Source of the DNA: Blastocatellia bacterium
Lineage (GTDB): Bacteria > Acidobacteriota > Blastocatellia > Pyrinomonadales > Pyrinomonadaceae
DNA: 64,000 nucleotides
Reading direction: 5' to 3'
Assembly (NCBI GenBank): GCA_003168335.1
Contig: PMSM01000014.1
Span: forward strand, 372,001-436,000
Shown here one piece after another: positions 26,604 to 36,713 of the stretch. The notes beneath the pieces were generated by a model that was not told the DNA's origin, did no database searches, and saw nothing but the letters and a program-made list of their open reading frames with translations. The translations under genes were made by a program, and so were the position numbers. How positions within the stretch are numbered: position 1 is the first letter of the stretch; the number at the start of each line of letters is the position of its first letter.

Positions 26604-26927
26604 TCACTCTTCACTCAGGCGAATGGAAGTCGCTGGCTCGATGTGATCGTCCGCCGCGTTTGACTGCCCTTTCTTTCGTGTGCGTTTGCGGGCAATGGTC
26701 GCGCGGGCTTTCTCTAAGATCCCTTTGGCCCAGACAAACTCAGTTGCCAGAATAGCCAGCCCAAGCGGGATCACTATTACGGCCGGCCCGGGCAGGACCA
26801 CCATCGCCAGACCAATAAGCAAGACCGTAAAGCCAATCACCGCAACCACCGTGCGCCTGAGCCAGGCGAACTTGATCGTGGTCGTCGGCTGGAAAAACCT
26901 TGAATTGCTTTTGATCGTAACGGACAC
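26604..26927 (-). CDS. PGPGW-motif transmembrane protein
   Basis: 107 residues with two transmembrane helices (about 24-46 and 48-66) around a VLPGPAVIVIPLGLAILATEF stretch, the signature of the PGPGW-type putative membrane proteins. A basic and then polar C-terminal tail follows. GTG start with GAGGTG upstream. Function unknown. The gene ends 25 bp before the Rieske gene on the same strand. Confidence 0.65.
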   Translation of the reverse strand: MSVTIKSNSRFFQPTTTIKFAWLRRTVVAVIGFTVLLIGLAMVVLPGPAVIVIPLGLAILATEFVWAKGILEKARATIARKRTRKKGQSNAADDHIEPATSIRLSEE

Positions 26928-27227
26928 CTTGTCACCTCAACGAACGAGAGCACAGCATTGATTCATCTGCAACACTCATACCTATCCTGGCAATATAATA
27001 ACTGGAAGATTTTGGGCACTTACCGGACTAAATCGTGGCGAGGCATCGAACGGATGCGGTCTTTCCCACATCGGTTGGTAAACTTTTCGCAGCTATTTAT
27101 GCAGGACTGCGGTCTGGTCCAACGAATACCGGGGCACCGGTCCCGGCATATGCGTTGCACTCGATTACTATCCGTCGCGTTGAGTGATATGCGCGACGAC
27201 TGATCACCCCAAAGTAGCGCTTACATC
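26928..27227. other. Divergent promoter region
   Basis: 300 bases between the minus-strand PGPGW gene and the plus-strand GNAT-fusion gene. It should contain both promoters; I found no clear operator, repeat or RNA. Confidence 0.4.
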
Positions 27228-29981
27228 ATGGCAGATACTATTATCAATCCAACAGAGTCCACTTCTTCTGGAGTTCAATGCATGGTCAACGGTTCGTCAC
27301 ACCGCGATGGCGATGTCGTGCTCCGCGATGGTTCGACGGTTCGAATTCGCGCCATGCGTCCGACTGACGACAAGGCCCTGCTCGGCTTGTTAACGTCGTT
27401 ATCGGAAGAGTCGCGTTGGTTGCGATTCTTTTCGCCGACTAAAGGGGCCGCGCTCGCGGCGGAGGCGCATCGCGAAACCAACCTCGATCATACGTTTGGG
27501 CTGCTGGCGTTAAGTGGTCCGGACGAACGCGTGGTGGGCCATGCCTTCTATGCCGGGCTGGACGAGCATCGCGCGGAAGTCGCCTTTACCATCGCGGACG
27601 ATTTCCAGGGGCGCGGGCTCGGCACAATTCTGCTGGGGCAACTGGCTGAGGTGGCCGAAGCGAACAACATCCAGATGTTTGAAGCCGAAGTCGTGGCGGC
27701 CAATCATGCGATGCTGCATGTGTTCCGCGAATCGGGCTTTCCGATTGAAGTGAGCGCGATAGCGGGCCAGCTTCATGTGACCTTCCCCACTTCTTTCACC
27801 AGCGAAGCGATCGAGCGCTTTGAAAAGCGCGAGACGATCGCCGCAGTCAATGCTTTGAAGCTCTTCTTCAATCCACGCGCCGTGGCGGTCGTGGGCGCGT
27901 CAAGACAACGCGGCACCATCGGCGGTGAGATCTTTCATAACCTGCTGGCCTTTGGATTCAACGGCCCGGTGTATCCGGTTAATCCCACGGCCGAGGTGGT
28001 CCAGTCCGTGCCTGCTTACGCCACCGTCGAAGCCATCCCGGGCCCGGTCGACCTGGCAATCATCGTCGTTCCCGCCAACAGAGTTATTGAAGTCGCGGCC
28101 GGCTGCGGACGCAAAGGAGTCAAAGCTCTGGTGGTGATCTCAATGGGCTTCTCTGAAACCGGCGCGGAGGGCCAGAGTCAACAAGCTGAATTGGTTCGTG
28201 TCTGTCGCGCAGCGGGAATGCGTCTGATCGGGCCCAACTGCATGGGCATCGCCAACACCGATCCAAACGTGCGACTGGATGCGACCTTTGCGCCCGGCAT
28301 GCCGCCCATGGGCCGCGTTGGGTTTTCTTCACAGAGTGGAGCGCTGGGGTTGGCGATCATCGAACACGCAAACTCTCTGGGCCTGGGCATCTCGACTTTC
28401 GTATCGGTGGGAAACAAGGCCGACATCTCCGGAAACGATCTGCTTCGGTACTGGGAGTCTGATCCGGGAACGGATGTAATCCTGCTTTATCTCGAGTCAT
28501 TTGGAAACCCGAAAAAGTTTTCGCAGATCGCGCGTCGGGTCGGACGCAGCAAACCAATAGTCGTAGTGAAGAGCGGACGTTCGGCCGCCGGCGCCCGCGC
28601 GACGTCGTCACATACGGGCGCGCTGATTGCCGCTTCGGACGTCACGGTCAATGCCCTGTTTCGACAAGCCGGCGTCATCCGCACGGACACTCTGGAAGAG
28701 TTGTTCGACGTAGCTTCGCTGCTGGTGAACCAACCGTTGCCGCGCGGGAACCGCGTGGGCATTATCACCAATGCGGGCGGGCCGGCCATCCTTTGCGCCG
28801 ACGCCTGCGAGGCCAGAGGCCTGGAGGTTCCCGTCCTCAGCGAAGCCAGTCAAACGAAACTGCGTGCCTTCCTGCCGGCCGGGGCCAGCGCCACAAATCC
28901 GGTCGATATGATCGCGTCGGCGCCGGCTGAATACTATCGCCAGGCGATTGATATTGTCGCGAACGACGAAAATATCGACGCGCTAATAGTAATCTTCACT
29001 CCGCCTCTGGTTACGCGCTCGCAGGATGTAGCCCGAGAGATCGTGGACGCGGCTAAGAACATCGATAAAGCCAAGCCCGTGCTGAGCGTATTTCTGTCCG
29101 CACAAGCCGCGCCTGAAGAGCTCCATTCAAGTGACATCCGTATTCCGGCATATTCATTTCCGGAGACGGCGGCGATCGCCCTGGCCCGCGCAGCGCGTTA
29201 TCGCCAGTGGCGCGAGCGAGTGGAAACTGTGGCGCCGTGTTTCGAGGACGTGCGGCGCGATGAGGCTGCCGCCATTGTGGCCACGGCGCTGGCGCGCGGT
29301 GACGGTTGGCTGACAACCGAAGAAACCGCTGAACTGTTTTCCTGCTATGGCCTGCCGCTGATAGAACAAAGCATCGTGAAGACTCCTGAAGAAGCGGGCA
29401 CTGTAGCAGAAGGGATGGACTGTGAAGTTGCGTTGAAAGTAATTGCACCCGGCGTGCTTCACAAAACTGAAGTCGGCGGAGTTCGGCTTGGTTTGCGTGG
29501 CGCCAAACAAGTTACCGAAGCCGCCCGTGAGATGACGACGGGACTCGCAGCCGGGGGAAATTCTCCCACCGGCTTTTTGGTTCAACGCATGGCCGCCAGG
29601 GGAGTCGAGATGCTGGTCGGCGTCGTGCACGATCCGCAGTTCGGGCCCGTCGTGGCTTGTGGCGCGGGCGGAGTCCAGGTTGAGTTACTGCGCGATGTCT
29701 CAGTGCGCCTGACTCCCCTTTCCAGAGAAGACGCCGCTGAAATGATTCGCAGCTTGAAAACTTATCCGCTGCTCGACGGTTTCCGCGGCGGCCCGGTATG
29801 CGATGTTGCGGCCTTGGAAGAAGGGCTGCTGCGCACGAGTGCGATGGTTGAGGACATTCCGCAGATCGCCGAGCTCGACTGCAACCCGTTCGTCGTTTCA
29901 GAACACGGCGCAGTCATCCTCGACGCTCGTGTCCGCGTGACGGCGGTAGAACCGAGGCCGTTGCTGGGAGTGCGTGGATAG
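27228..29981 (+). CDS. GNAT acetyltransferase / ADP-forming acyl-CoA synthetase fusion (Pat-like)
   Basis: 917 residues. An N-terminal GNAT domain (about 30-190; FQGRGLGTILLGQL is the acetyl-CoA loop) is followed by the three parts of an NDP-forming acyl-CoA synthetase: CoA-binding (about 205-335; VVGASRQRGTIG), succinyl-CoA-synthetase-like (about 340-660; SSQSGALG, then SHTGAL with the candidate phospho-His) and an ATP-grasp domain (about 690-905). Proteins of this kind (Pat/AcsD) acetylate and switch off acyl-CoA synthetases. In enterobacterial Pat the GNAT domain is C-terminal, so the order here is the reversed one. The synthetase half keeps the His-containing motif and may be active. ATG start. 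Confidence 0.85.
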   Translation: MADTIINPTESTSSGVQCMVNGSSHRDGDVVLRDGSTVRIRAMRPTDDKALLGLLTSLSEESRWLRFFSPTKGAALAAEAHRETNLDHTFGLLALSGPDERVVGHAFYAGLDEHRAEVAFTIADDFQGRGLGTILLGQLAEVAEANNIQMFEAEVVAANHAMLHVFRESGFPIEVSAIAGQLHVTFPTSFTSEAIERFEKRETIAAVNALKLFFNPRAVAVVGASRQRGTIGGEIFHNLLAFGFNGPVYPVNPTAEVVQSVPAYATVEAIPGPVDLAIIVVPANRVIEVAAGCGRKGVKALVVISMGFSETGAEGQSQQAELVRVCRAAGMRLIGPNCMGIANTDPNVRLDATFAPGMPPMGRVGFSSQSGALGLAIIEHANSLGLGISTFVSVGNKADISGNDLLRYWESDPGTDVILLYLESFGNPKKFSQIARRVGRSKPIVVVKSGRSAAGARATSSHTGALIAASDVTVNALFRQAGVIRTDTLEELFDVASLLVNQPLPRGNRVGIITNAGGPAILCADACEARGLEVPVLSEASQTKLRAFLPAGASATNPVDMIASAPAEYYRQAIDIVANDENIDALIVIFTPPLVTRSQDVAREIVDAAKNIDKAKPVLSVFLSAQAAPEELHSSDIRIPAYSFPETAAIALARAARYRQWRERVETVAPCFEDVRRDEAAAIVATALARGDGWLTTEETAELFSCYGLPLIEQSIVKTPEEAGTVAEGMDCEVALKVIAPGVLHKTEVGGVRLGLRGAKQVTEAAREMTTGLAAGGNSPTGFLVQRMAARGVEMLVGVVHDPQFGPVVACGAGGVQVELLRDVSVRLTPLSREDAAEMIRSLKTYPLLDGFRGGPVCDVAALEEGLLRTSAMVEDIPQIAELDCNPFVVSEHGAVILDARVRVTAVEPRPLLGVRG

Positions 29982-30079
29982 AAATTCGCCGGCGCCTTTT
30001 GCGCTTGCGCGCTGTAAGCACCGACCGATGCCAGGAGAATTACGATGGCAACTCTCCATATGAATAAACGCTGTCCCAT
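29982..30079 (-). pseudogene. Signal-peptide gene remnant
   Basis: A minus-strand frame starts with ATG at 30079 behind a strong AAAGGAG. It encodes a convincing signal peptide (MGQRLFIWRVAIVILLASVG, then AYSAQAQ). After about 32 residues the frame runs into the antisense of the preceding gene, where the sequence is low-complexity Ser/Arg/Thr. It looks like the 5' end of a secreted-protein gene whose body was lost. A real gene of 105 codons (to 29762) is possible but less likely. Confidence 0.4.
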
Positions 30080-30203
30080 TTGCTAAGGCTCCTTTCTGAT
30101 TCGGCCACCCTTTTTATGGGAGGGGTGAAAGTGCGCACTCTGAGCGAAAACGCGCCGGAAGGAACGGACATCCGGCGGGACGCCTAATGGGCCCTTGGGT
30201 TGA

Positions 30204-32198
30204 TCAAAAATCTGCCAACTCGCTCACTGGTAACGTGACCCGCAGCGCATTCAACACGGCGAGGACATCGATCACTTCCTGGGTAACCGCGCCCGCGACC
30301 GGCGGCAGATAACCAAACGCGGCCAGGAACATTCCCACCAGGCTGAGGCCCATGCCGCCGACAGCGCTTTGCAGCGCAATCACTCTCATCCTCTGGCCGA
30401 TATGAATCAGCTCATCAACCCGGCGCAGAGAGGCATCCATGATCACCGCATCCGCAGCTTCCGAGGTGATGTCGCTGTTCTGGCCAAACGCTACCCCAAC
30501 TGTCGCCGCCTGCATCGCCGGCGCGTCGTTGATTCCATCACCAACAAATAGGGTTGGAGCACGTCTCGCCTCTTCAGTAACAATCGCAACCTTGTCTTCG
30601 GGGCTCTTGCCCGAGTGCACTTCAGTGATTCCCACTTTGCCGGCCAGGTAGTCAACCTCTGACTCTCTGTCCCCGGAAAGCAGCATGACTTTATTCACAC
30701 CGTGCCGTGGCGACAGGTGGCCGACAAACGAACTGCTGTCGTGACGCGGCTCGTCGCGAAAACGGAACGCTGCGGCGTAAACGCTATCGATGTAGATCAG
30801 GCATTCGAGGCCAGTGGTAGGCGGCGGCACGGCTTCAGGCAACTCGACACCTTCACCTATCAGCGCACCACGCCCGGTGATCTGGATCGCTCTTCCCTTA
30901 ACAATGCCTCGCATGCCATGGCCGGGTTTCTCGCTGACTTCACTAACGGGCTGAAGTTCGAGTTGGTCGTGCTCGGCCGTCTTGAGCAGGGCGAGCGCCA
31001 GCGGATGTTTGGAGTATTGTTCCAAGCTCGCCGCCAACACAAGCACTTCCTCTTTAAGAAATCCAGTGGCGCAAATCACTTCCGTCAGCTCCGGCCGGCC
31101 ATAGGTCAGCGTTCCGGTCTTGTCAAAGATTAGCGTGCGGCACTTGTCGATCTGCTCGAGCACCGCGGGGTTCTTGATAATGATGCCGCGCCTGGCGGCA
31201 AGCGAGATCGCTCCAATCACCGCAACCGGAATGGCAATTAAGAGAGGGCAAGGTGTGGCGATCACAATCACGGCAAGGAAGCGATCTGAGTCACCACTCA
31301 GCGCCCAGCCCAGCCCGGCAATGATCAGCGCGGCCGGTGTATACCAGGCGCCGAGGCGGTCACCGAGCCGGCGCAGTTGCGGGCGGTTCTGCTCGGCCTC
31401 TGCCATGACCTGCATGATTTTCGCGTAACGCGAATCTATGGGAAGCTTCGTCGCGCGAATCGTGATCGCGCTCTCGCCGTTAATTGCGCCCGACAGTACC
31501 GGCGAGCCCGGCGCCTTCGACATCTCGAACGGCTCTCCGGTCAGATATGATTCATCCATCGTGCCGTGCCCTTCGACTACGATGGCATCGACCGGACAAT
31601 ACTCGTGCGGCAGGACGATAAGAATCTCGCCTATTGAGATTTGGTCAAGTGGGATTTCCGCAATTCCGGATTCCAGTTTTATATGCGCGATGCGTGGCAT
31701 ACGTCTGGCCAAAGCGTCGAGCACCGAAGAGGCACGGTGCGTAGCGTATTGCTCAAGCGCGATGCCGCCAGAGAACATCAATACGATGATTGCCCCGACC
31801 AGGTACTCGCCTAACATCACGGAGGTGACAATTGCCAGGCCCGCCAGGACGTCAGTACCCAATTCGCGCTTTATGAGTTGATGCGCCAGATCGAAAAGAA
31901 TCGGTACGCCGCCGATAACCAATATGACGTAGAGCGGAATCGTCGCCATGGAGGGCGACACGGATACAAGATAACGAAGAATCAGATAGAGCAGGATTGA
32001 GACCGTCGCGATGACGGCAATAATAGTTTCAGAACTAAAGAACGCAGGCCTGATTTTGCGCGCCTCTCCAGAGTCTGGAGAGGAATTACCATCAACGGGA
32101 ATTCTGCCCGCGCGCGCGGCAGAGGCCGGCGAACGATCCTCGTGCACTGAAACAGATTCCCGTGAGGTGGATGAAACGTTTGGTTGTTTATTCTTCAA
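30204..32198 (-). CDS. Heavy-metal P-type ATPase of the TPCP type (P1B)
   Basis: 664 residues: a charged, unstructured N-terminal 50 residues without an HMA metal-binding domain, then the P1B core. The transmembrane metal motif is [10 protein letters not shown] (about residue 318) instead of CPC, CPH or SPC. It is followed by DKTGTLTYG (Asp about 360), the P1B-specific HP motif in [10 protein letters not shown], and [13 protein letters not shown]-type pumps form a separate P1B class linked in a few cases to Ni, Fe or other late metals. It lacks the C-terminal haemerythrin domain known from some. It exports or distributes a transition metal; the ion cannot be fixed from sequence. Confidence 0.8.
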   Translation of the reverse strand: MKNKQPNVSSTSRESVSVHEDRSPASAARAGRIPVDGNSSPDSGEARKIRPAFFSSETIIAVIATVSILLYLILRYLVSVSPSMATIPLYVILVIGGVPILFDLAHQLIKRELGTDVLAGLAIVTSVMLGEYLVGAIIVLMFSGGIALEQYATHRASSVLDALARRMPRIAHIKLESGIAEIPLDQISIGEILIVLPHEYCPVDAIVVEGHGTMDESYLTGEPFEMSKAPGSPVLSGAINGESAITIRATKLPIDSRYAKIMQVMAEAEQNRPQLRRLGDRLGAWYTPAALIIAGLGWALSGDSDRFLAVIVIATPCPLLIAIPVAVIGAISLAARRGIIIKNPAVLEQIDKCRTLIFDKTGTLTYGRPELTEVICATGFLKEEVLVLAASLEQYSKHPLALALLKTAEHDQLELQPVSEVSEKPGHGMRGIVKGRAIQITGRGALIGEGVELPEAVPPPTTGLECLIYIDSVYAAAFRFRDEPRHDSSSFVGHLSPRHGVNKVMLLSGDRESEVDYLAGKVGITEVHSGKSPEDKVAIVTEEARRAPTLFVGDGINDAPAMQAATVGVAFGQNSDITSEAADAVIMDASLRRVDELIHIGQRMRVIALQSAVGGMGLSLVGMFLAAFGYLPPVAGAVTQEVIDVLAVLNALRVTLPVSELADF

Positions 32199-32443
32199 GC
32201 CGGTGCCGAAATAGCCTTTGTTACTGGATCACAAACCTATCCGCGCGCTTTGCTGCAAGCGTTATGCCGACTTTCGATCGGATAGAATCACCGAATTAGT
32301 GATAGCAAACCGCGGAGTAGGCGGCCGCTCGGGCGACGGCTGCGAGCTTTCACGCTTTGCATGGTAACTTTGCGCAGAATAGATAAGGCGGGGAGCTTGA
32401 TTACGATTTTTACGAAAAGCCGACAAGGGCGAGACCACTCGAC

Positions 32444-32670
32444 GAGCCCGCGAACGCGGGCGGAAGCATAAAGCCTGGGTGTGTGAGCCCCAGGGTCAAC
32501 CGTCGTTTCCAGTCCCGGCCCGCGTGAGCGGGCGAAAGCGCAGTGGCTGAGTTAAGGTCTCGGTTGAGTATTACGAAAATGCTGTCACCCACGTCGCGGG
32601 CTAAACTCTCTTCCGGCATCATTCCTGGGGCTCACGCCCCAGGCTCTATGCTGCCACCTGCTTCGCAGGT
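32444..32670. repeat. Inverted repeat pair, family B copy 1
   Basis: Left part: CCCGCGAACGCGGG then an AAAGCCTGGG-type palindrome (about 32460-32497). Right part: CCTGGGGCTCACGCCCCAGG (from 32622) and ACCTGCTTCGCAGGT. The right part is the inverted counterpart of the left. It fills the 500-bp gap upstream of the P2-type ATPase gene. A second copy lies downstream of that gene (35542-35784) and a third at 52985-53150. Confidence 0.75.
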
Positions 32671-32702
32671 TTGCTGAGTCCGGTCACCCAAGTCGATCTT
32701 TT

Positions 32703-35459
32703 ATGAAAGCACCCTCGCAGATCTTGAACCAGACACCGGGCGGTCTGTCGCCTGCTACTTTTGATCAGGCGCGCACTTGGTATGCCCTGGAAGGTGCCGC
32801 AGTGGCGGCGGCGCTGGCTGTAGATCCGGCGCGAGGTCTCGCGAGTTCTGATGTTACCGAACGCCGTCTTGCTTTTGGCGCAAATGCAATTCAAGAGATC
32901 CGCCCCCGACCCGCCTGGCGGATGTTAGTTGATCAGTTCGCCAGTTTGGTGATTGGGCTATTGGCTGTAGCGGCCGCGGTCGCGTGGGCTACGGGCGATG
33001 TGCTCGAAGCAATAGCGATTCTGGTAGTCCTGGTCATAAACGCGTCCGTTGGTTTCGCGACTGAATGGCAAGCCGGGCGCGCGTTGGATTCGCTGCGACG
33101 ACAGGCGCGAACTATTACCCGAGTGCGCCGCGATGGCGTTGAGAAAACCATCGAGGCCGAAGGACTGGTGCCCGGCGACATCGTCGTTCTGAACGCTGGT
33201 GATCGCGTTCCGGCAGATGCTCGGCTGATTGAAGCCGCGCGCCCGCAAGTTGAAGAATCCGCTTTGACAGGAGAGAGCACGACGGTTGAAAAAGGCGTCG
33301 AGCCCGTCGCGGCAGACACGTCTTTGACTGAGCGTCGATCGATGGTTTACCTCGGCACCGGAATCGCTTCGGGGCGCGCAGTTGTGTTGGTTGTCGCCAC
33401 CGGGCTGCAAACTGAACTCGGCCGCATCGGTCAACTGGTAGCGACTTCGCAGAAAGAGCGGTCGCCACTCGAACAGCGTCTGACTGACCTGGGCCGGCGA
33501 TTGGTCTACATCGTCCTGGTCATCGCCGCCGTGGTAATGGTTACCGGATGGCTGCGCGGTGATGGTCTTTGGATGATGGTTGAAGTTGGCATCAGCCTGG
33601 CAGTCGCGGCCGTGCCCGAAGCCCTGCCGGCCGTCACCACTCTCATTCTCGCGTTGGGCGTCCTGCGCATGGCGCGTCAGCACGCGATCATTCGCCGTCT
33701 CAGCGCCGTGGAAACGCTCGGCAGCACTACGGTCGTCTGCTCTGATAAGACGGGCACCCTCACGGAAAATCGCATGACCGTCCGGGAATATTACCTTTCC
33801 GATGGCCGGGCTATTGAAGTAGAAAAAGAAAGAGCCCGCGTCGATGGCGACGAGCTATTGGAACGAGCAGTGCGCGTCGGCGTGCTTTGCAACGAAGCGT
33901 CTTTCAATTCCGCCGCTAACGATGAAACCCGAAGTATCGGCGACCCCACGGAAACTGCGCTCCTGTCTGTGGCCGACGCGCTGGCGCTGGACGTAGACCA
34001 CGAACGTCGCGCGCATCCGAAAGTGGCCGAGCAACCTTTCCAGACTTCGACCAAACGCATGACTACCTTGCACCGAAAGCTCGGCGGCGGTTACCTGGCG
34101 GCACTCAAGGGGGCGCCCGCGGTAGTGCTCGAAGCCTGTGCAACATACGCGACTGAGGCGAACGGAGAGAGCGCGATGGATGAGGCAGCGAAGACACGCT
34201 TCATCGCCGCGAACGAACAGATGGGTGAGCGCGCTTTGCGCGTGCTCGCCCTGGCCGTTAAGAACTTTGATGAAGAATCCGGCGACGCTTCAGCGGAAGC
34301 TCTGGAAAACGGTTATACGTTTCTCGGCTTTGTCGGCATGATTGATCCGCCACGGTCCGGAGTGGCTGAAGCTATTCGGCGGGCAGCGCTCGCGGGGATT
34401 CGCACTTGTATGCTAACCGGCGATCAACTAAATACGGGCCGGGCGATTGCGCGTGAGCTGGGCATCGGCGCCCAGGGGAAATTGAGGCGCGAACCGAGCG
34501 CACTTCATGCACGCGATTTGATCGGCGCGGACCAGGCACGAATTGCTGAGCTGGCCCGGACGACCGATGTCTTCGCTCGAGTTTCACCCGAAGATAAATT
34601 GCGAATAGTCGAAGCCCTGCAATCATCGGGCGAAGTCGTAGCCGTAACCGGTGATGGCGTTAACGACGCCCCGGCGTTGAAGCGAGCGAACATCGGCATA
34701 GCGATGGGGCAGCGTGGAACTGAAGTAGCGAAAGAGGCCGCCGATGTCGTGCTCGCCGACGACAACTTCGCCACGATCGTGCGCGCGGTAGAAGGCGGCC
34801 GGACGATCTACGCGAACATCACCAAGTTCGTACACCTGATGTTTTCCAAAAACCTCGGTGAAGTGCTGACCATTTTTCCGGCCATAGCCTTTGGCTGGCC
34901 TTTGCCTTTACTGCCGTTGCAGATTCTGTGGATCAACCTGGTCACTGACATCTTTCCGGGCCTGGCCCTCGCGCTTGAACCGACGGCGCCGGGCATAATG
35001 CAGCACCGTCCTCACTCGTCGCAGTCTGCTTTTTTTTCGCGTCCCTTCATTTTGCTCATCAGCTGGCAGGGAGCGATGCTCGCGGCGATTAATCTGTTTG
35101 CATATGCGTGGGCGCTTTCGCGATACGGCGCCGGTGCTCATGCGCGCAGCATCGCCCTGCTGGTCCTGGTGAGCGGCCAGCTTGGTCACCTGTTCAATTG
35201 TCGTTCAAGAATCAACTCGGCCTTTGAGGGAGTGACGCGCAATCCGTACATTTGGATGGCCGCCGGATCGATGATCGCCTTGCAGTTACTGGCGGTGTAC
35301 TTTGCTCCGCTGGCGCGCGTGCTGGACGTCGTTCCACCAAACGGCGCCGACTGGGTCGTGATAGTAATCGCTGCAGTGGTGCCGGTTGTTATTGTTGAGG
35401 TGACGAAGGCTATCGCCCGGCGTGGATCACGAAGAGCGAGGACCAGCCGCTCTTTCTGA
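32703..35459 (+). CDS. P2-type cation-transporting ATPase (Ca2+-ATPase-like)
   Basis: 918 residues with a cation-transporter N-terminal domain, TGES in the actuator, PEALP in the fourth transmembrane helix (P2 type), [11 protein letters not shown] (Asp about 347), KGAPA and [10 protein letters not shown], then six C-terminal helices. Length and motifs match bacterial PacL/Ca2+-ATPase-like pumps. The ion is probably Ca2+ or Na+; the motif set does not decide. ATG start at 32703. The gene is bracketed on both sides by family B repeats. Confidence 0.85.
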   Translation: MKAPSQILNQTPGGLSPATFDQARTWYALEGAAVAAALAVDPARGLASSDVTERRLAFGANAIQEIRPRPAWRMLVDQFASLVIGLLAVAAAVAWATGDVLEAIAILVVLVINASVGFATEWQAGRALDSLRRQARTITRVRRDGVEKTIEAEGLVPGDIVVLNAGDRVPADARLIEAARPQVEESALTGESTTVEKGVEPVAADTSLTERRSMVYLGTGIASGRAVVLVVATGLQTELGRIGQLVATSQKERSPLEQRLTDLGRRLVYIVLVIAAVVMVTGWLRGDGLWMMVEVGISLAVAAVPEALPAVTTLILALGVLRMARQHAIIRRLSAVETLGSTTVVCSDKTGTLTENRMTVREYYLSDGRAIEVEKERARVDGDELLERAVRVGVLCNEASFNSAANDETRSIGDPTETALLSVADALALDVDHERRAHPKVAEQPFQTSTKRMTTLHRKLGGGYLAALKGAPAVVLEACATYATEANGESAMDEAAKTRFIAANEQMGERALRVLALAVKNFDEESGDASAEALENGYTFLGFVGMIDPPRSGVAEAIRRAALAGIRTCMLTGDQLNTGRAIARELGIGAQGKLRREPSALHARDLIGADQARIAELARTTDVFARVSPEDKLRIVEALQSSGEVVAVTGDGVNDAPALKRANIGIAMGQRGTEVAKEAADVVLADDNFATIVRAVEGGRTIYANITKFVHLMFSKNLGEVLTIFPAIAFGWPLPLLPLQILWINLVTDIFPGLALALEPTAPGIMQHRPHSSQSAFFSRPFILLISWQGAMLAAINLFAYAWALSRYGAGAHARSIALLVLVSGQLGHLFNCRSRINSAFEGVTRNPYIWMAAGSMIALQLLAVYFAPLARVLDVVPPNGADWVVIVIAAVVPVVIVEVTKAIARRGSRRARTSRSF

Positions 35460-35541
35460 TTCAGAGATTTCAAAGTGTCTTTCTCTGTGGTTCTCTGTGG
35501 TTCTCTGTGCGATCTCTCCGGTCTCTGTGGTGAATAGCAGA

Positions 35542-35784
35542 GTCCGCGGAGCGGACGGAAGCATAAAGCCTGGGGCGTTAGCCCCAGGAATAAGTCATGG
35601 AGAGATTCGCGAGCCCGCGTAGTGGGCAAGAGCTGAATCGTTGGATCGCGATTTGAATTTCATTAACGTTACATCATCGGAAGCGCGCGGTCTGCCGCCC
35701 GCTCCGCGGGCTAGGAATTTCTTTGTGGTTGTCTTACCTGGGGCTCACGCCCCAGGCTCTATGCTGGCGCCTGCTCCGCAGGCT
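35542..35784. repeat. Inverted repeat pair, family B copy 2
   Basis: GTCCGCGGAGCGGAC and AAAGCCTGGGGCGTTAGCCC at the left; CCTGGGGCTCACGCCCCAGG and GCCTGCTCCGCAGGC at the right. Order and sequence match the copy at 32444-32670. It fills the 348-bp gap between the convergent P2-ATPase and ABC-ATPase genes. Confidence 0.75.
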
Positions 35785-35807
35785 GAAAGGAATCACACCG
35801 CGAGTGC

Positions 35808-36713
35808 TCATCTTCCCAGAATAGTTTCTTTAGGCCGGCGTTGTTTGTCCCAGGGATCGGGTGTGTAGAAATCTGAGAACTCGGTTCCGTTGTCGGCCCG
35901 CGTCAGCCGCGTCACTACCGGCAGCGTGCTCGCTTCGAACTCGATGACACCGCCCATAAAGACTATGCGGCCAGCATCAAGCACCAAAACCTTCGTCCGC
36001 GGGCCTTCTATTCCTGAAGCAGCTTCGTCAATGGTTATCATCCCGTCCGGGCGAGTAACCGCGCGATGAGTGGCCAGGTAGGGAATCTCGTTAAGTTGCT
36101 TCGTAACGTAGATGGAAGAGATGCGTTGTATGTCGCGAGCGCGAATAATCAAATTCAGGACCTTCTCGGCCGAAATCGGATCAAGGCTCGATGTTGGTTC
36201 GTCAAACAGCATGATCGAAGGCCAACCGATCAAGGCGCGCGCGATCTCCAGACGCCTCCTCATCCCGCCTGACAATTCTTCCGGAAACTTCTCTGCGTCC
36301 TGCTCCAGCCCCACAAACCGCAGCACCTCGAGCACGGCTCGCTCGGTTTCGTCCTCCGCGACGGCGTGTTCGTCCAGCCGAAACGCCGCGTTGTCGTAAG
36401 CCGTCAGGCCGGTAAAAAGTGAATCTTCCTGAAAGACGATTCCCATCCCGCGGCCGCGCATTTCCACCAGTTCGCTTTCATCGAGGGCTACGATCTCCTT
36501 ACCTTCAATGAAGATTTGACCTTCATCAGGTTTCAGTAATCCCATCGCCAGGTGCGTCAGCACCGATTTGCCGGAGGCTGACGCACCAGTCAGAAACATC
36601 ATCTCGCCCTGGGCCAGTTCAAAACTAATGTCGTCCAGTGCCTGCTGCTCGTCAAACCACAGCGAGACGTGACGAAACTCAATCGCCGGAGCTTGTAGTC
36701 GCTCAGTTGCCAT
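35808..36713 (-). CDS. ABC transporter ATP-binding protein (MlaF-like)
   Basis: A 301-residue ABC ATPase: Walker A GASASGKS (about 42-49; unusual but intact GxxxxGKS), a Q-loop at FQEDSLF, signature LSGGM with RRR, and Walker B IMLFDEPTS. The gaps and the LTRADNGTEFSDFYTP tail resemble ATPases of MlaEFD-type lipid or toluene-tolerance transporters. No permease or substrate-binding genes are adjacent, so it is an orphan here. ATG 36713 is inside the end of the Usp gene (11-bp overlap), so the two are co-transcribed. The longer frame to 36899 is antisense-like filler. Confidence 0.78.
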   Translation of the reverse strand: MATERLQAPAIEFRHVSLWFDEQQALDDISFELAQGEMMFLTGASASGKSVLTHLAMGLLKPDEGQIFIEGKEIVALDESELVEMRGRGMGIVFQEDSLFTGLTAYDNAAFRLDEHAVAEDETERAVLEVLRFVGLEQDAEKFPEELSGGMRRRLEIARALIGWPSIMLFDEPTSSLDPISAEKVLNLIIRARDIQRISSIYVTKQLNEIPYLATHRAVTRPDGMITIDEAASGIEGPRTKVLVLDAGRIVFMGGVIEFEASTLPVVTRLTRADNGTEFSDFYTPDPWDKQRRPKETILGR

